Shown here piece by piece: positions 51,832-60,946 of a stretch of DNA of 64,000 nt. How positions within the stretch are numbered: the stretch's first letter is position 1; the number at the start of each line of letters is the position of its first letter. The notes under the pieces were generated by a model. That model did no database searches. It had not been told where the DNA came from and was given only the letters and a program-made list of their open reading frames with translations. This DNA is from Aved-18 sp964606665 (lineage in GTDB: Bacteria; Cyanobacteriota; Vampirovibrionia; Obscuribacterales; Obscuribacteraceae): contig CAZSHS010000005.1 of NCBI GenBank assembly GCA_964606665.1, positions 91,524 through 155,523 on the forward strand, given 5' to 3'. The position numbers were made by a program, and so were the translations under genes.

Positions 51832-53091
51832 TTAGTTAAACCAGAGCGCAAATCCCGGGAAATTACTACCAAAATCACGTTGCAATTGACGCCAGATATC
51901 ACCGTCCACAATCTCACCGCGCTCAAGATATGGCGCCGCTGCAGGTCCTTGCACCCACAAAACGACATCTAAAGAAGTTGGCTTTAAAAATACTTTGCGC
52001 ACATTTATGCCTTGCGTTCCGTCACCGCGCCAGAACGGCACCAACAATTTACCGGCAAGAATTTTATCTACTTTGCTCATAAACTGAGTCCACGATAAAG
52101 CCATTTCTGGAGTGACACTTACATTAGGAATAACACCTGTCTGCTTTGGATTGGGAATCCATTCGTGGTCGTCATCGGTCTCTGCCATTAGATATTTCCA
52201 CATGTCTTTGTTCTGTGCCACCATCGCCTCAAAGTGATGCAGTGCCGATTCCATTCTTGCAGGTTCAGCTACTTGCCACCGCACGAGGTGTATAAAAGAT
52301 ATGATATCGGTAAAATCCATTTCTTGGCGAGAAGCACGCATAATGTGCTTTTTACCCGTCAAAAAAGTGTATGGCGAGTTAGTTTTTTGGAAAAATAAAT
52401 GTCCAGTGCAGTCGAAAGTTTCTTTGCTATCGTAGGCTAAATAAATTTGACACACGCCCATAAGTAGATTGCAATAACCTCTCAGCCAGTGCATGTCTGC
52501 GCGATCGAATTTGATATAAAACTCTTTTGCAACTTCTGGTGCCACTTCCTGTGAGCGATTCATGCGCGAATATAATTTGTATAAAGTCTCGCCATCGCTT
52601 ACTTTTCCATCGCCATCTAAATCTAATTTGATCATTCCAAAATGAATCGGAAGTTTGATGTCCGGATCCTTAATTGGCGCCATGGTTTCGTTTGCGTTGT
52701 TTAGACCGTCGTAAAATGCTTGTACGATATAACGAAGCTTTTCATAGGTTAAAGTTTGCGGATTTGGATTCTCTTTTACATCCAACGCACGCAGAGGCGG
52801 CAACCCAAGCCTTGAATCACTGATTCCATATTTGTACAAATCCTGCGACAAATGCTCTATTGCCCGAATGAATTGCAACATTCCAAGACCAAAGCGCGCC
52901 TCATCATTATTGACGCCGCGTCCAAGATAAGCGGTAAGCGCCCGATCGCCTTCAGCAAGCTTGCCCGAAATCAAATATTCTTCTGGCGATGGTGCAGCCG
53001 CCGCCGCACTCGAACTGCTTATTTGTCCCATAGTCGCCCCCGCGATAATTGCTGCGGTTAAAACCCCTGAAGTGCACTTTTTTATCCACAT
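51832..53091 (-). CDS. Secreted protein with an EF-hand-like loop
   Basis: 419 residues with a signal peptide and an Ala-rich stretch (SSSAAAAAPS). An early helical region includes a TPR-like start (EEYLISGKLAEGDRALTAYLGRG). DLDGDGKVSDGE near the middle is a good EF-hand/calcium-binding loop. The rest (FYIKFDRADMHWLRGYCNLL, HHFEAMVAQNKDMWKYLMAE) matches nothing I can name. Probably periplasmic or surface-bound. It is followed at 26 bases by the S41 peptidase gene, which may be co-transcribed. Confidence 0.65.
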   Translation of the reverse strand: MWIKKCTSGVLTAAIIAGATMGQISSSSAAAAAPSPEEYLISGKLAEGDRALTAYLGRGVNNDEARFGLGMLQFIRAIEHLSQDLYKYGISDSRLGLPPLRALDVKENPNPQTLTYEKLRYIVQAFYDGLNNANETMAPIKDPDIKLPIHFGMIKLDLDGDGKVSDGETLYKLYSRMNRSQEVAPEVAKEFYIKFDRADMHWLRGYCNLLMGVCQIYLAYDSKETFDCTGHLFFQKTNSPYTFLTGKKHIMRASRQEMDFTDIISFIHLVRWQVAEPARMESALHHFEAMVAQNKDMWKYLMAETDDDHEWIPNPKQTGVIPNVSVTPEMALSWTQFMSKVDKILAGKLLVPFWRGDGTQGINVRKVFLKPTSLDVVLWVQGPAAAPYLERGEIVDGDIWRQLQRDFGSNFPGFALWFN

Positions 53092-53177
53092 GTAGTCGTA
53101 TCAATCCTCATACTACTTATGCCAATCGAACTGCTCTCATACTAAAAGCCGATTGCATTCGGCATTTGCCAGAACCG

Positions 53178-53193
53178 ACACTTTTAAAAGTGT
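53178..53193. promoter_or_regulatory. 16-base perfect palindrome before the HEAT-repeat gene
   Basis: ACACTTTTAAAAGTGT is fully self-complementary. It ends where a weak -35 (TTGAGC, 53193-53198) begins. A TATAAT lies at 53218-53223 with a 19-base spacer. The palindrome may be an operator controlling this promoter. Confidence 0.45.
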
Positions 53194-53266
53194 TGAGCGT
53201 GAAAGAAACTTACATCATATAATTTAAATTCTGGACAAGAATTAACGTCTTTTCTAAGGGGTGAAG

Positions 53267-54571
53267 ATGAATATGCTCAAAAGCACATTGAAACTGTCGC
53301 TGCTTCTTCTTGTCACTTTTGCGCTGCCTGTCTATGCCCAGGGGTCTGTGCAAGGTATTTTAGACTCTTACCTCAATGCGCTTGGACCGCCCAAATTTGT
53401 CTGTGGAGTGGGACTGAGAGATAGCAATTTCAACAACCAACCGTCACAGTTAGAAACCGATACACTGGCAAACATTCACCAGTATGGCAACTCCGCCATT
53501 CCAACACTTATTCAAAACCTCTCCAACCCCGCAAAGCATGATTCCAGGCTCGCAAGTATTTGTGAGCGGGCATTGGGTCAGTTGGGGCCGGCGGCCACCT
53601 CGGCGCTAGTTTCTATGTTGCAAAACGGCCAGGACAACTTGTCTATCCAATGCGTTCAATCAGCTTCCAGATTAATTAGATTTGCAGATCCTGCCATTCG
53701 CCAAAAAGCGTTGGTCGATCTATTAAATACAACCGGACGCTCTCAGCCGACCTGCTGGTTTGCCGTCGACGAGATTACAAGAACAAGCGGCAGTCGCAAT
53801 CTAGACAATCCAAGCGATCACGATACAAATCTGCTTGCGCGTTACGCTCTACATTTTGCAGCTGGACTGAACAGCAATAGTGAAGATATGCGCCGCTCAT
53901 CGGCACGTCTGCTCAAACATTGCACTCCCGCGGTGCGAGATAGACAAACGGCATCAAAAGTGGCATTACAACTAGCCAAATATTTAGAGACTCGAATAAA
54001 TCAAAAAAGCAATGGATTTGACACAAGTGTAGTGGAAGCGATTTCGTACCTACCTTCAGCGCCACCACCTGAAGTTATAAACACCCTTGTACGCTGCGCT
54101 AATGCCCAGGATAAATTTGTCGCTGAGTCAAGCGTAGGAGCGCTAGTCTTTCTTGCAAGTCGCTTTGAAGATGTGCCTTTGAAAGGAATCTTTAGTCTCT
54201 TGTCTGGCGATGAATCCAAAAGGGTGCTTGTGATAAGTCGCCTGAGATTGCTTAGTAAGCGTCATGACGAAGCGGTGCCATACTTAATTCAAATAGGCTC
54301 GAATCCTTTAGAACGAAATTCCAAAGTGCTTGTCCAGACTTGTCTGACGTTAGGCTCATACGACAAAGATGCATTACCTGCAGTTCCAATGCTAGCAAAA
54401 CTGCTAGCTCACTCAGATATACAAGTACAAAAGTCGGCTTGCGAAGCTTTATCAAATATAGGTAGAGAAGCCAAGCAAGCGCTTCCCGCGCTGTACAATT
54501 TGTGCAAAACAACACAAGACCAGCGACTTTACAAAGATGCAGCGCGCGCTATAAAAAGAATTAGTCGATAA
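53267..54571 (+). CDS. Secreted HEAT-repeat protein
   Basis: 434 residues from the ATG at 53267, five bases after AGGGG (a GTG at 53261 is in frame but overlaps that site). The signal peptide ends YA-Q. The mature protein consists of HEAT-like repeats spread over residues 70-430: SAIPTLIQNLSNP, ALGQLGPAATSALVSMLQNG, LPAVPMLAKLLAHSDIQVQKSACEAL are typical. HEAT solenoids bind proteins. Secreted versions are common in this type of genome; the partner is unknown. The oxygenase-like gene starts three bases after its stop. Confidence 0.8.
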   Translation: MNMLKSTLKLSLLLLVTFALPVYAQGSVQGILDSYLNALGPPKFVCGVGLRDSNFNNQPSQLETDTLANIHQYGNSAIPTLIQNLSNPAKHDSRLASICERALGQLGPAATSALVSMLQNGQDNLSIQCVQSASRLIRFADPAIRQKALVDLLNTTGRSQPTCWFAVDEITRTSGSRNLDNPSDHDTNLLARYALHFAAGLNSNSEDMRRSSARLLKHCTPAVRDRQTASKVALQLAKYLETRINQKSNGFDTSVVEAISYLPSAPPPEVINTLVRCANAQDKFVAESSVGALVFLASRFEDVPLKGIFSLLSGDESKRVLVISRLRLLSKRHDEAVPYLIQIGSNPLERNSKVLVQTCLTLGSYDKDALPAVPMLAKLLAHSDIQVQKSACEALSNIGREAKQALPALYNLCKTTQDQRLYKDAARAIKRISR

Positions 54572-54574
54572 AAA

Positions 54575-55282
54575 ATGAAGAGTTCAAATTATTTGGTTGA
54601 ATCAATTGGCAAAGACTCGATGTCAGATGTCGCGTCCGAGATTTACTCACTCGCCTGCCGAATTGACTTCTCCCTGCCTGGTTTTGCCCTTCTACATCAA
54701 TCACATATAAAGGATTCGCTTCAACATCGCAAAGAATTAGTTGAACTAAAAGAGTCGCTTTCAGATATTCATCAAAACAAATCAGGAAAGAAGTTGGGTT
54801 GGTTCACAATGAGTCGCTTTGACCAGAAGAACACGACAAAGCTTCATCGAGACGGTGGACCGGATCAATCGCTTCTTATTCTAGGCTACGAGCCAACTTC
54901 GGTGCAGTGCGAAGTCTCGATGGCAGATTATTCTAAATGCGCTTTTGATTTAAAAATCACACCAGAAGAATTTCTCGAGCGTCATAATCCGATGTATGAA
55001 GAGGGACTGGAGATGCTCAATCCGTATATTTTCAAATTGACTGAGTTTGATACCAGTGTTTATCAAATTTTAGTGGTGAATAACAGCAATTTTCCTTTCA
55101 GTACGGAAAATCCGCACTGGCTAGGAGTGTTGCACGGAGCTGTTATTCAGCAAAGTTCGGCACCGCGAATAATCAACAGCACAAGCGTTTGCCCAATAAG
55201 TTCTGGCGAAGCTGAAGGCGTTTCGCCCGATAGAATCGAAGATTTTTTGCTAGAAAACACGAAGCTCGCTAATTACGCCTGA
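54575..55282 (+). CDS. Possible Fe(II)-dependent oxygenase-like protein
   Basis: 235 residues, no signal peptide. LHRDGGPDQSLLILGYEP contains an HxD pair, and GVLHGAVI contains a later His. Together they form an HxD...H facial triad of the 2-oxoglutarate/Fe(II) oxygenase type, with beta strands between. The Arg expected after the distal His (binding 2-oxoglutarate) may be the one in APRIIN. I do not recognise the exact family, so the assignment is inference from motif spacing. It is three bases after the HEAT-repeat gene. Confidence 0.5.
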   Translation: MKSSNYLVESIGKDSMSDVASEIYSLACRIDFSLPGFALLHQSHIKDSLQHRKELVELKESLSDIHQNKSGKKLGWFTMSRFDQKNTTKLHRDGGPDQSLLILGYEPTSVQCEVSMADYSKCAFDLKITPEEFLERHNPMYEEGLEMLNPYIFKLTEFDTSVYQILVVNNSNFPFSTENPHWLGVLHGAVIQQSSAPRIINSTSVCPISSGEAEGVSPDRIEDFLLENTKLANYA

Positions 55283-55377
55283 TCGCATTTACATTCAATA
55301 CAATAGAAAAACAATTCCTTAAAGAAACTATCGCAAACTGCATAGGTTAGTGGCCACCCGCGGGAGCGACAAATATT

Positions 55378-55992
55378 ATGTTGATGCTGTTTTCGAGCAT
55401 TTTTGCGACTTTTATGATGTTCTACATCTATACGATTCCGGCCAATGCTGCCGAAGTCGCTGACACCAACGCGCAGAAAGAAGCCAAAGCAAAAGCAAAA
55501 GAGCCTCGGGCTGTCATTTCTAATCATGAAATTTTTACCGCAGGGGCAGGCAAGAACAACGCCCGTATGGGTACTCTGCAATCTGAGTATGTCAACAGCA
55601 CAAATCAGCATAGGCTGGCTGCCGAATATAGCCGAAAAGCGGTAGAGGCAGACCCTGATGATATGGACGCACGATACGCGCATGGCGAAGCGCTTTTTAA
55701 ATTGATCGAAAAGGGTAATACCGATCCAGTAGTACATAATGAGTGTGTCAAAACCTGGCTCATTGTCTACCGCGGGCTCGTTGGCGAAGAGAAAGGACTT
55801 TGTTTCAAAGGAATAAGCATTCCACTTACGTGTGAAATGTTCGGCGATTCCAGAAGAGACATGTCCAAACGTCGCCTTACAAAGTTGGTTGGAAGACTAC
55901 CCAAAGCGTGGGAGACCAACAATAAATTCCTAGGTAAAGTGCTTCATGCCGAGCCCGAAGTCGATGCCAAAATCATCTCCGAAATCAAATAG
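55378..55992 (+). CDS. Small exported TPR-like protein
   Basis: 204 residues. A hydrophobic N-terminus (SSIFATFMMFYIYTIPA) ends near NA-A, consistent with a signal peptide. One or two TPR-like units occur at about 78-120 (NQHRLAAEYSRKAVEADPDDMDARYAHGEALFKL divides into two helices). The C-terminal half is basic and helical (DMSKRRLTKLVGRLPKAWETNN). No family. It lies just upstream of the Spy/CpxP-like gene, 142 bases before its start. Confidence 0.6.
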   Translation: MLMLFSSIFATFMMFYIYTIPANAAEVADTNAQKEAKAKAKEPRAVISNHEIFTAGAGKNNARMGTLQSEYVNSTNQHRLAAEYSRKAVEADPDDMDARYAHGEALFKLIEKGNTDPVVHNECVKTWLIVYRGLVGEEKGLCFKGISIPLTCEMFGDSRRDMSKRRLTKLVGRLPKAWETNNKFLGKVLHAEPEVDAKIISEIK

Positions 55993-56134
55993 CGCACACC
56001 CCGCAGTGCTCTTGAGCCTTTACAAAAGCTTTAAAAATCGAATTGGCACACATAAATGCTTAACCAGCCTTTGGCATCATAAAAATGCGGGCAATGGAAA
56101 AACCAAAACGGTTGTAACTTTTCAGGAGAAAATC

Positions 56135-56728
56135 ATGCAAGCTGAATCAATTTTAAAACACGCCAAGCTTTTGGTTGTGCCCTGCCTTGTTTCATTAATA
56201 TCTATTTCTGGCGCAATATCTGTAAATTCGCAACCCGCGCCAGGCGGGATAGGAATCAAGCACAGTCCGGGGCATGGAGGATTTCATATGATGCCACCAT
56301 TTTCAATGGCGTTTCCTGCGGGCAATATGATGTTGCCGCCACCACCACCGCCACCACTGGGTATGGAAATTGCAGCACTCATTCATTGCGAAGACATTGA
56401 TTTAACTGACGATCAAATCAGTCGCTTAGCCGATATTAAACGCGCAACTCACAAGAAAGTTGAGCCCGCGATGTCTAAGCTGCGAGATCTAGAGCGCGAT
56501 TATCGCGACGCCTTGATTGGTGGCAAAGATGCGAACTCATATAGGGAAGACATTCTTGCCAGCAAGAAAACACTTGATGCTGCAATGCTCGATTCGTCAC
56601 AAGACATGGTAAATGTTTTGACGGCTGAGCAAAAGAAAAAACTCAAACTAGCACTCGACAAGCGCGAGGTGTTTCCCTTTCAAGGACCAAGGGCTCAGCA
56701 TCATAAAGAGTTGAAAGAGGGCAAGTGA
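56135..56728 (+). CDS. Spy/CpxP-like periplasmic LTXXQ protein
   Basis: 197 residues from the ATG at 56135, with AGGAG six bases upstream; the open frame begins earlier inside the previous gene. Signal peptide (LLVVPCLVSLISISGAISV), a Met/Pro/Gly-rich linker (PPPPPPP), then two LTxxQ motifs, LTDDQISRLADIKRATH and LTAEQKKKLKLAL, separated by about 70 helical residues. This is the Spy/CpxP signature. Those proteins are ATP-independent periplasmic chaperones and, in the Cpx system, sensor inhibitors. Immediately downstream are a CpxR/CpxA-like pair, which makes an equivalent role here likely. Confidence 0.85.
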   Translation: MQAESILKHAKLLVVPCLVSLISISGAISVNSQPAPGGIGIKHSPGHGGFHMMPPFSMAFPAGNMMLPPPPPPPLGMEIAALIHCEDIDLTDDQISRLADIKRATHKKVEPAMSKLRDLERDYRDALIGGKDANSYREDILASKKTLDAAMLDSSQDMVNVLTAEQKKKLKLALDKREVFPFQGPRAQHHKELKEGK

Positions 56729-56747
56729 GGGCAAAAGAGACCGGTAG

Positions 56748-57518
56748 ATGTTAAAATACCTCTCGATGATTGAGACCAATACTGAAAACACAGACTCTCG
56801 CGTCGAGTTGCTTTTGATCGATGACGATTTGAAGTTCTGTCGACTAATCGCTGAATATTTAGGTAAGCACGGCTTCGATACAACACTTGTACATGACGGA
56901 AAGATGGCCCTCCAAACATTGCCTACAAAAGATTGGGGCGCCATAATTCTAGACGTTATGTTACCGGGCTTAGACGGATTTGGTGTTTTGCGCGAGATTC
57001 GCGAAGTATCAGATACTCCGGTGCTCATGCTCACAGCGCTTGGTGATGAAACAGATCGAATAGTCGGTCTTGAAATTGGTGCCGATGATTACCTTCCCAA
57101 AACTTTTTCTCCGCGCGAATTGCTTGCTAGACTGCGAGCAGTGATTCGACGAAGCAAAGGCAAGTTTAATGCTTCCAAACCAAGTTATAACGAGAAAGAC
57201 GCAATTATTATCGCCAAAGATTTAACTTTAGATTTAAATGCACGAAGCACCACTTTTAATGGCAAAGAATTATCACTCACTCCTGTTGAGTTTGACATTT
57301 TAGTGGCGCTTGCACAAAGTGCGGGACGAGTCAAAACCAGAGAGAATTTATTAAATGACATTCGTGACCGCAATTACGATATTTATGATCGTTCGATTGA
57401 TGTTCACATTTCTGCGTTGCGCAAAAAATTGAATGATAGCTTGAAAAATCCTAAGTACATAAAAACCGTCCGCTCAGCAGGATATATTTTTGTTGGCAAA
57501 AATGAGCAAAGCTCATGA
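56748..57518 (+). CDS. CpxR-like OmpR-family response regulator
   Basis: 256 residues from the ATG at 56748; an in-frame ATG at 56766 lies eight bases after TAAAAT (56752-56757) and is a good alternative. Receiver domain: LLIDDDLKFCRLI, phospho-acceptor Asp in IILDVMLPGLDG, MLTALGDE and GADDYLPKTFSPRELLAR. The usual KPF is KTF here. The winged-helix domain follows after an unusually long linker (GKFNASKPSYNEKDA). SIDVHISALRKKL is the recognition segment. The stop overlaps the kinase start by ATGA. Closest type is CpxR. Confidence 0.9.
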   Translation: MLKYLSMIETNTENTDSRVELLLIDDDLKFCRLIAEYLGKHGFDTTLVHDGKMALQTLPTKDWGAIILDVMLPGLDGFGVLREIREVSDTPVLMLTALGDETDRIVGLEIGADDYLPKTFSPRELLARLRAVIRRSKGKFNASKPSYNEKDAIIIAKDLTLDLNARSTTFNGKELSLTPVEFDILVALAQSAGRVKTRENLLNDIRDRNYDIYDRSIDVHISALRKKLNDSLKNPKYIKTVRSAGYIFVGKNEQSS

Positions 57519-59128
57519 AAGTCCGGTTTTCACTCTACGCGCAAACCATTGCACTTTTAACCGGTTATTTGATGGCGCTTGCACTTGCAATCGGTTTATT
57601 TCTCAATTCCAATTTTGGCGGCTGGGAAGCGTTACTTAACAGTCCCGTAGGCGACCGCGCAGATGCGGTTGCAGGAACCATTCGCAATCAACTTGAAACG
57701 GCACCATCGGAGAAATGGACCGGCATTTTAAATGATTTTGGACATTTGTATAACGTCCAATACTCAGTCTTCGATTTTGCTGGAAATCAACTAGCGGGCG
57801 AAAAAACAGAACTTCCTACTGAAGTTAAAAATAGATTTTTTCCGCCACCGCCCCCGATGCCTCCCGATTTTAAATTAGGCGTGTTCACGCATAAATTACC
57901 AACATTTCCCGGACAACCAATTGGACCGGGGCAACCGATTGGTTTTGGCATTCATGTAGGAACGGCTCAAGGATTCGTGCACGGAACCGGTCCTCGATTT
58001 GATCACGGACCGGTTCCGGTTCCAGCATCAGGTCCGGGTCCCAATCATAAATTCAGCTTCTTTACCCCCGCCCATACACTGGGAATCCACGGGCGCATGG
58101 TCACACATATCAAATCAGGCAACGAAGATTCTTACTGGATCGGCGAGCGATCCATCTTTAAAACAAAAGAGGGCAATTTTCTGCCTGGCGCAATTCTTGC
58201 TCGCATGGAAAACCCCTGGGCGAGCAGTCTAATCGTCGATTTCAAAATGCTTGGCTTAGTGCTTGCAGCAATTATTATTCTTTCAATATTATTTTGGCTG
58301 CCCTTCGTGCATATGATTACCAGAGAGTTAACACGCCTCACTAAAGCAACCGAAGAAATTGCCAGTGGCAAATTCAATGTAAAAATCGACAATAAAAGAA
58401 ACGACGAAATTGGTCGACTAACAGAAGCCGTAAACACTATGGCGTACAGACTAAATGGATTTGTGGAAGGTCAAAAAGGCTTCCTTGGCGCTATTTCGCA
58501 CGAATTATTTTCGCCATTAGCAAGGCTTGGTTTAGCACTCGAACTCTTAGACAGTAGCTCGTCTGAAGAACAAAAGCGACATATCGCGGACATTCAAGAC
58601 GAAATAAATGAAATGAATCAACTCATAAACGAGCTTCTCGCCTACGCTAGAGCTGGAATGAATGAACCAAAAGTTGAGTTGAAAGAAGTAGATCTCAATT
58701 CCATCTTGAATAGCCTGAAAAACAAGTTCAATCTAAACGATAATTTGAAGCTTGATCTACCGCAACCATGCAACGCTTTAGTGGAGCCACTTTTGTTCGA
58801 GCGAGCAGTAAGCAATATTTTACGCAACAGCATTAAATATGCAGGACAAAACAGTCCAATTGAAATTTTGGCAACCAATATTCCTGATGGCAATAAACTC
58901 AAACTAATTATTTCTGACCGCGGACCCGGCGTCCCCCAAGATGCCATCTCAAGACTGGGAGAGCCTTTCTACAGGCCAGAAGCCTCGCGCAGCCGTGAGT
59001 CTGGTGGAGTTGGACTTGGTCTTGCGATTGTGAAAACCTGCATTGTCGCTTGCGAAGGAGAGTTTTCAATTTCAAATAGGCCTGAAGGCGGACTGAATGC
59101 AATTATCATACTTAAGAAAAAAAACTGA
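57515..59128 (+). CDS. CpxA-like sensor histidine kinase with Pro/Gly-rich sensor domain
   Basis: 537 residues. Helix 1 at about 9-29 and helix 2 at about 245-268 enclose a 215-residue periplasmic domain. Its centre is Pro/Gly/His-rich (FFPPPPPMPPDF, GQPIGPGQPIGFG). HAMP follows, then the H-box ISHELFSPLARLGLAL (Phe where CpxA has Arg), N-box SNILRNSIKYA, G1 ISDRGPGVP and G2 GVGLGLAIVKT. With the CpxP-like protein and regulator upstream it forms an envelope-stress module. The last 17 bases overlap the convergent GGDEF gene. Confidence 0.9.
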   Translation: MKVRFSLYAQTIALLTGYLMALALAIGLFLNSNFGGWEALLNSPVGDRADAVAGTIRNQLETAPSEKWTGILNDFGHLYNVQYSVFDFAGNQLAGEKTELPTEVKNRFFPPPPPMPPDFKLGVFTHKLPTFPGQPIGPGQPIGFGIHVGTAQGFVHGTGPRFDHGPVPVPASGPGPNHKFSFFTPAHTLGIHGRMVTHIKSGNEDSYWIGERSIFKTKEGNFLPGAILARMENPWASSLIVDFKMLGLVLAAIIILSILFWLPFVHMITRELTRLTKATEEIASGKFNVKIDNKRNDEIGRLTEAVNTMAYRLNGFVEGQKGFLGAISHELFSPLARLGLALELLDSSSSEEQKRHIADIQDEINEMNQLINELLAYARAGMNEPKVELKEVDLNSILNSLKNKFNLNDNLKLDLPQPCNALVEPLLFERAVSNILRNSIKYAGQNSPIEILATNIPDGNKLKLIISDRGPGVPQDAISRLGEPFYRPEASRSRESGGVGLGLAIVKTCIVACEGEFSISNRPEGGLNAIIILKKKN

Positions 59129-59996
59129 AGTGACGCGAACTTCGCATAGCCAATTCCTGAGCCTTTTTTGCAGCAGCCATTAATATTTGTGGCTCGATGC
59201 AAGTCGCAGGTATCGATGCTGCGCCCATCACTTTTTTGGCAGAATGGGTAAGCGGACTCAGACTAAAAAATATTTGCAAAGATTCCATCAAATGCATCGC
59301 TTCATTCCTTCCAGCCGAGTGCAGGAGAATAAAGTATTCATGCGGATCTGTCTGAGTGATTAAGTCATATTTGGAATTGTTGCTTCGCACTCGCTCTACT
59401 AACATGCGATTTATTTCTATGAGTTGCTCTGGCTTTACATTAAGCTTCAATGAGAGTGAAACTATCGAAAGAGGAATTTCAGATCTCTGAAATCGCTCAA
59501 ATTCTCTTTGTAGAAAGAAGACGAACGAATCGAATTTGGTCAATCCAGTTGATGCGTCATCATGCAAATCGAGCACTTTATATGCCCTTTCAAAATCCAA
59601 AACAAATGGTGGCGGCAAGACATTGACTAAACCAAACGGTTTAATTGGAACAGCGCTACCAACACCTTGCTCATCGTAGCTCAAGCTGCTGTCGACTTTG
59701 ATTCGCGCCAAAACCATTTCTAAGTCTCTATAAATCTTGGTCCAAATTACTTCTGCATTGTTTTCAACTATTCGCAGAAATGTACTCTGAATGCCAATTC
59801 CAATCTCAGGGAGTTCAATTTTTATGCAGAAACTAGAATTAGTAAATGCATTTTTGAAAGTCAACTCAACTGGTTTGCTGTATTTCTGCGTCAGTGACAA
59901 CATATAAGTTAAATCGTCTAACGTAGGCTGTGAGCTCAATTTGGTCATTTTAATAGTCTGATTTGAGCCCGGTGTTGCCGAATTCATTGTTGCCAT
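59112..59996 (-). CDS. Protein with a degenerate GGDEF domain
   Basis: 294 residues from the ATG at 59996; upstream the frame continues to a TTG at 60038. Residues about 20-140 hold an unassigned domain. The C-terminal 165 residues follow the GGDEF fold: ASTGLTKFDSFVFFLQREFERFQRSEIPLSIVSL (split here as a helix and a strand), EINRMLVERVRSNNSKYDLI, and TDPHEYFILLHSAG in place of the RYGGDEF loop. The catalytic Gly-Gly-Asp/Glu is lost, so cyclic-di-GMP synthesis is not expected. It may be a sensor or effector. Convergent with the CpxA-like kinase. Confidence 0.65.
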   Translation of the reverse strand: MATMNSATPGSNQTIKMTKLSSQPTLDDLTYMLSLTQKYSKPVELTFKNAFTNSSFCIKIELPEIGIGIQSTFLRIVENNAEVIWTKIYRDLEMVLARIKVDSSLSYDEQGVGSAVPIKPFGLVNVLPPPFVLDFERAYKVLDLHDDASTGLTKFDSFVFFLQREFERFQRSEIPLSIVSLSLKLNVKPEQLIEINRMLVERVRSNNSKYDLITQTDPHEYFILLHSAGRNEAMHLMESLQIFFSLSPLTHSAKKVMGAASIPATCIEPQILMAAAKKAQELAMRSSRHFSFFS

Positions 59997-60101
59997 AAGT
60001 AGTAGCCACCCTGTAAGTCCTCGCCGAATACCATTCAATTAGGTAGGCGTAAAGAATTTATTTCGAGCCTGCGTTTTTTTTAAGATTGAGTAAAGACCGA
60101 C

Positions 60102-60854
60102 TTATTTAGAGCTATTTTGCAAAAGCTCTTTCAGCTCTTCATTTTCTGGATGGTGCTCTTGCAGCGAATTAAGTTCTTTCAAGGCGTCGTCGTTTTTGCC
60201 AAGCTTCATTAGCGCTTTGATTAAACCAAGACGTGCTTCGTAGCTGCCAGCGCTAATAGATAAGGCTTTGCGCTCTTCTTCAACTTGACCCTCAAAATCG
60301 CCTTGATTGCCTAAAGCCACAGCCAACAAATGATGCGTTGTGTCATTTGTGTCGTCATTAGAAACCGCTTCGTGTAAGGCACTAACAGCAGTATCATTGT
60401 CATTTTGAGCCAGTGCTACTTCGCCAAGAGTTTTCCAACCAATGGGATCGGTCTTGTCCAGTTCTACTGCCATTTTAGCTTCGTCCATTGCTTTGGGAAA
60501 ATCTTTCTTCATCAGATAAGCTTTGGCTATTACATAGTGAGCAATGGGATTTTTGGGGTCGGTCTTCAGAGCCGTGGCAAGCACATCAATAGATTCGTCA
60601 TAACGACCTAACTCATTTAAGATGACGCCCAAATTATTTTGGGCGGTCGGATTATTAGGACTTTTTTCAAGCGCTTTGCGATATGAAATTTCGGCGTTCT
60701 TGTAGTCGCGCTTTTTGAAGAAATTATTACCTTCAATCAGATATTCGGTAGATGTCTTCACTTCCACATTACAAGCCGAAAGCAAAATCAACGCCGAAAG
60801 CAAAACACCCAGATTCTTCAACTGAGCCAATGTGCGTCCGGTTTTGTTATTCAT
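60102..60854 (-). CDS. TPR-repeat lipoprotein
   Basis: 250 residues from the ATG at 60854, eight bases after AGGA; an ATG two codons earlier is too close to that site. Lipobox LLSAC puts the lipidated Cys at about residue 28. Six TPR units fill the rest (NNFFKKRDYKNAEISYRKAL, NNLGVILNELGRYDESIDVL, AYLMKKDFPKAMDEAKMAVEL and so on). A scaffold on the periplasmic face of a membrane is likely. The gene is preceded by 92 bases and by aspS on the same strand, so read-through from aspS is possible. Confidence 0.85.
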   Translation of the reverse strand: MNNKTGRTLAQLKNLGVLLSALILLSACNVEVKTSTEYLIEGNNFFKKRDYKNAEISYRKALEKSPNNPTAQNNLGVILNELGRYDESIDVLATALKTDPKNPIAHYVIAKAYLMKKDFPKAMDEAKMAVELDKTDPIGWKTLGEVALAQNDNDTAVSALHEAVSNDDTNDTTHHLLAVALGNQGDFEGQVEEERKALSISAGSYEARLGLIKALMKLGKNDDALKELNSLQEHHPENEELKELLQNSSK

Positions 60855-60946
60855 CACCATCTTCCTGGCATTCTAACATGGCAAAAGCCTGCAGTGGCTG
60901 GTAAAAGCCCTAGTTTTTGGCTCCACGGGCTTGGTCAGGTAACAAA

